From Novosphingobium cyanobacteriorum (GTDB lineage: Bacteria; Pseudomonadota; Alphaproteobacteria; Sphingomonadales; Sphingomonadaceae), in NCBI RefSeq assembly GCF_029436685.1, contig NZ_JAROCY010000028.1, positions 1 through 43,882 of the forward strand: a stretch of 43,882 nt of DNA, read 5' to 3'. Below the pieces are notes generated by a model. That model worked only from the letters and a program-made list of their open reading frames with translations. It was not told where the DNA came from and did not search any database. The position numbers and the translations under genes were made by a program. The first letter of the stretch is position 1, and every line of letters starts with the position of its first letter. Shown here one piece after another: positions 43,329 to 43,882 of this stretch.

Positions 43329-43760
43329 GTGATTTCAGCCAACTCAAAATTGATCGTAGCCGCGGCGATGATTTTCGTCTCGCCCGCAAAGGCAAGAGAA
43401 GTCGATCTAGCACGTTTTGAGCCTTCCGCTGCCACCGCCGGAAACGAGAATGGAGCTGTCGGGGTTGCGCTGCGCGCCCATTTCCAAGGCTTGGGCCAAC
43501 TCGCCAGTGCATATGGCATCCGCGTGAAAAATCTAGCTATTGGCCAAAACCCGCCTTCAGGGCCGTTTGAACAGGAACCCTCGGCAATGTCAGGGCCTTC
43601 CGCGGCTGCATCATGCCTGGGGGATGGGTACTATTATCCGACGTGGTGGCTGCCACCGGAAATTGAGAGCCGCCGTGCAGCGTACTTTGGGGCAATGTCC
43701 GACATAGCTTGTGAAAATGGCTTGCCTGTTAACCTCCTTGATGCGGTCATCGCTCAAGAG
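43329..43760 (+). pseudogene. lytic transglycosylase (conjugation-type), interrupted by insertion sequence
   Basis: N-terminal part of an exported muramidase-like protein. A signal-like start (ANSKLIVAAAMIFVSPAKA) follows a GTG at 43329, which has GGAAGG upstream; the frame is also open from TTG 43314. The sequence reaches YFGAMSDIACENGLPVNLLDAVIAQE, which matches the segment just before the catalytic Glu-Ser motif of VirB1/SLT-type lytic transglycosylases, then breaks at the IS21-like end (43761). The catalytic domain is therefore missing and the gene is inactive. Family members are common in conjugative-transfer regions, which supports a mobile origin. Confidence 0.65.
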
Positions 43761-43882
43761 TGTAGACCGGCGTGCAAAATTGACCCCGTTTGAGGGGTAA
43801 TCGGCGTCTAAAATTGACCCCACCCTTGGGCATGTTTGAGGCTGTCCGTTTGTGCATACGAACGGCGAGGGCGGGGATGTTG
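43761..43882. mobile_element. end of an IS21-like insertion sequence
   Basis: Begins TGTAGACC right after the broken transglycosylase codon and contains two copies of a 20-base AAAATTGACCCC-type repeat near the end, the multiple-terminal-repeat style of IS21-family elements. It continues beyond the window; no transposase gene is visible. Confidence 0.6.
43768..43821. repeat. two 20-bp direct repeats at the IS end
   Basis: CGGCGTGCAAAATTGACCCC (43768-43787) and CGGCGTCTAAAATTGACCCC (43802-43821) match at 18 of 20 positions and are 34 bases apart. They are likely transposase-binding sites of the insertion sequence. Confidence 0.8.

Overview
The window is a dense metal-resistance region of a GC-rich bacterium. 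Gene content, tight ATGA/GTGA gene overlaps and family make-up fit an alphaproteobacterium, most likely a sphingomonad (Sphingomonadaceae). This is an inference, because no rRNA or housekeeping marker is present. Both edges are mobile DNA: a Tn3-type 38-bp terminal inverted repeat has cut a czcA gene at the left edge (85-122), and an IS21-like end splits a lytic transglycosylase gene at the right edge (from 43761). This suggests a plasmid or an integrated mobile island.

Region A (about 1-16.4 kb, all minus strand) handles divalent cations. It holds a CDF transporter, a DUF3703 protein, a small His-rich exported protein, a complete CzcCBA efflux pump, DUF190 and SRPBCC proteins, a P1B-4-type ATPase (SPC and HEGST motifs), a structured-looking leader and universal stress protein, then a second small exported protein and a second czcCBA set whose czcA is truncated. 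A MerR-type promoter with a 19-bp spacer (16381-16411) starts the array. The divergent plus-strand unit encodes the MerR regulator (Cys77/112/120), an MFS transporter with a His-rich tail and YnfA.

Region B (18.5-27 kb) is a mixed accessory stretch: a zinc-ribbon protein, an ArsR-rhodanese fusion regulator divergent from a porin / MBL-hydrolase / MFS unit, a Met/His-rich exported protein, a SHOCT protein, a methyltransferase and a TonB-dependent receptor with a Fur-like dyad upstream.

Region C (27-43 kb) handles copper. On the minus strand are a DUF411 protein, CopB and the multicopper oxidase CopA, preceded by a complete CnrYXH-like module (anti-sigma factor, CnrX-like periplasmic sensor, ECF sigma factor). 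On the plus strand are CopC-CopD, a YHS/HMBD copper ATPase, a DUF2933 protein, CueR (Ser77/Cys112/Cys120), two small Met/Cys-rich exported proteins and CusC-CusB-CusA-CusF, with CusA keeping Met573/623/672.

The strongest new signal is a shared promoter-like motif, GAGGG-N13-C(T/C)GCGTAT, found three times: before the YXH operon, before copCD and before copAB. This suggests that a CnrX-type sensor with the full Ni/Co ligand set (HxxxH, Glu, HxxxM) has been wired through its ECF sigma factor to control periplasmic copper-detoxification genes, in parallel with CueR control of the cytoplasmic copper ATPase.
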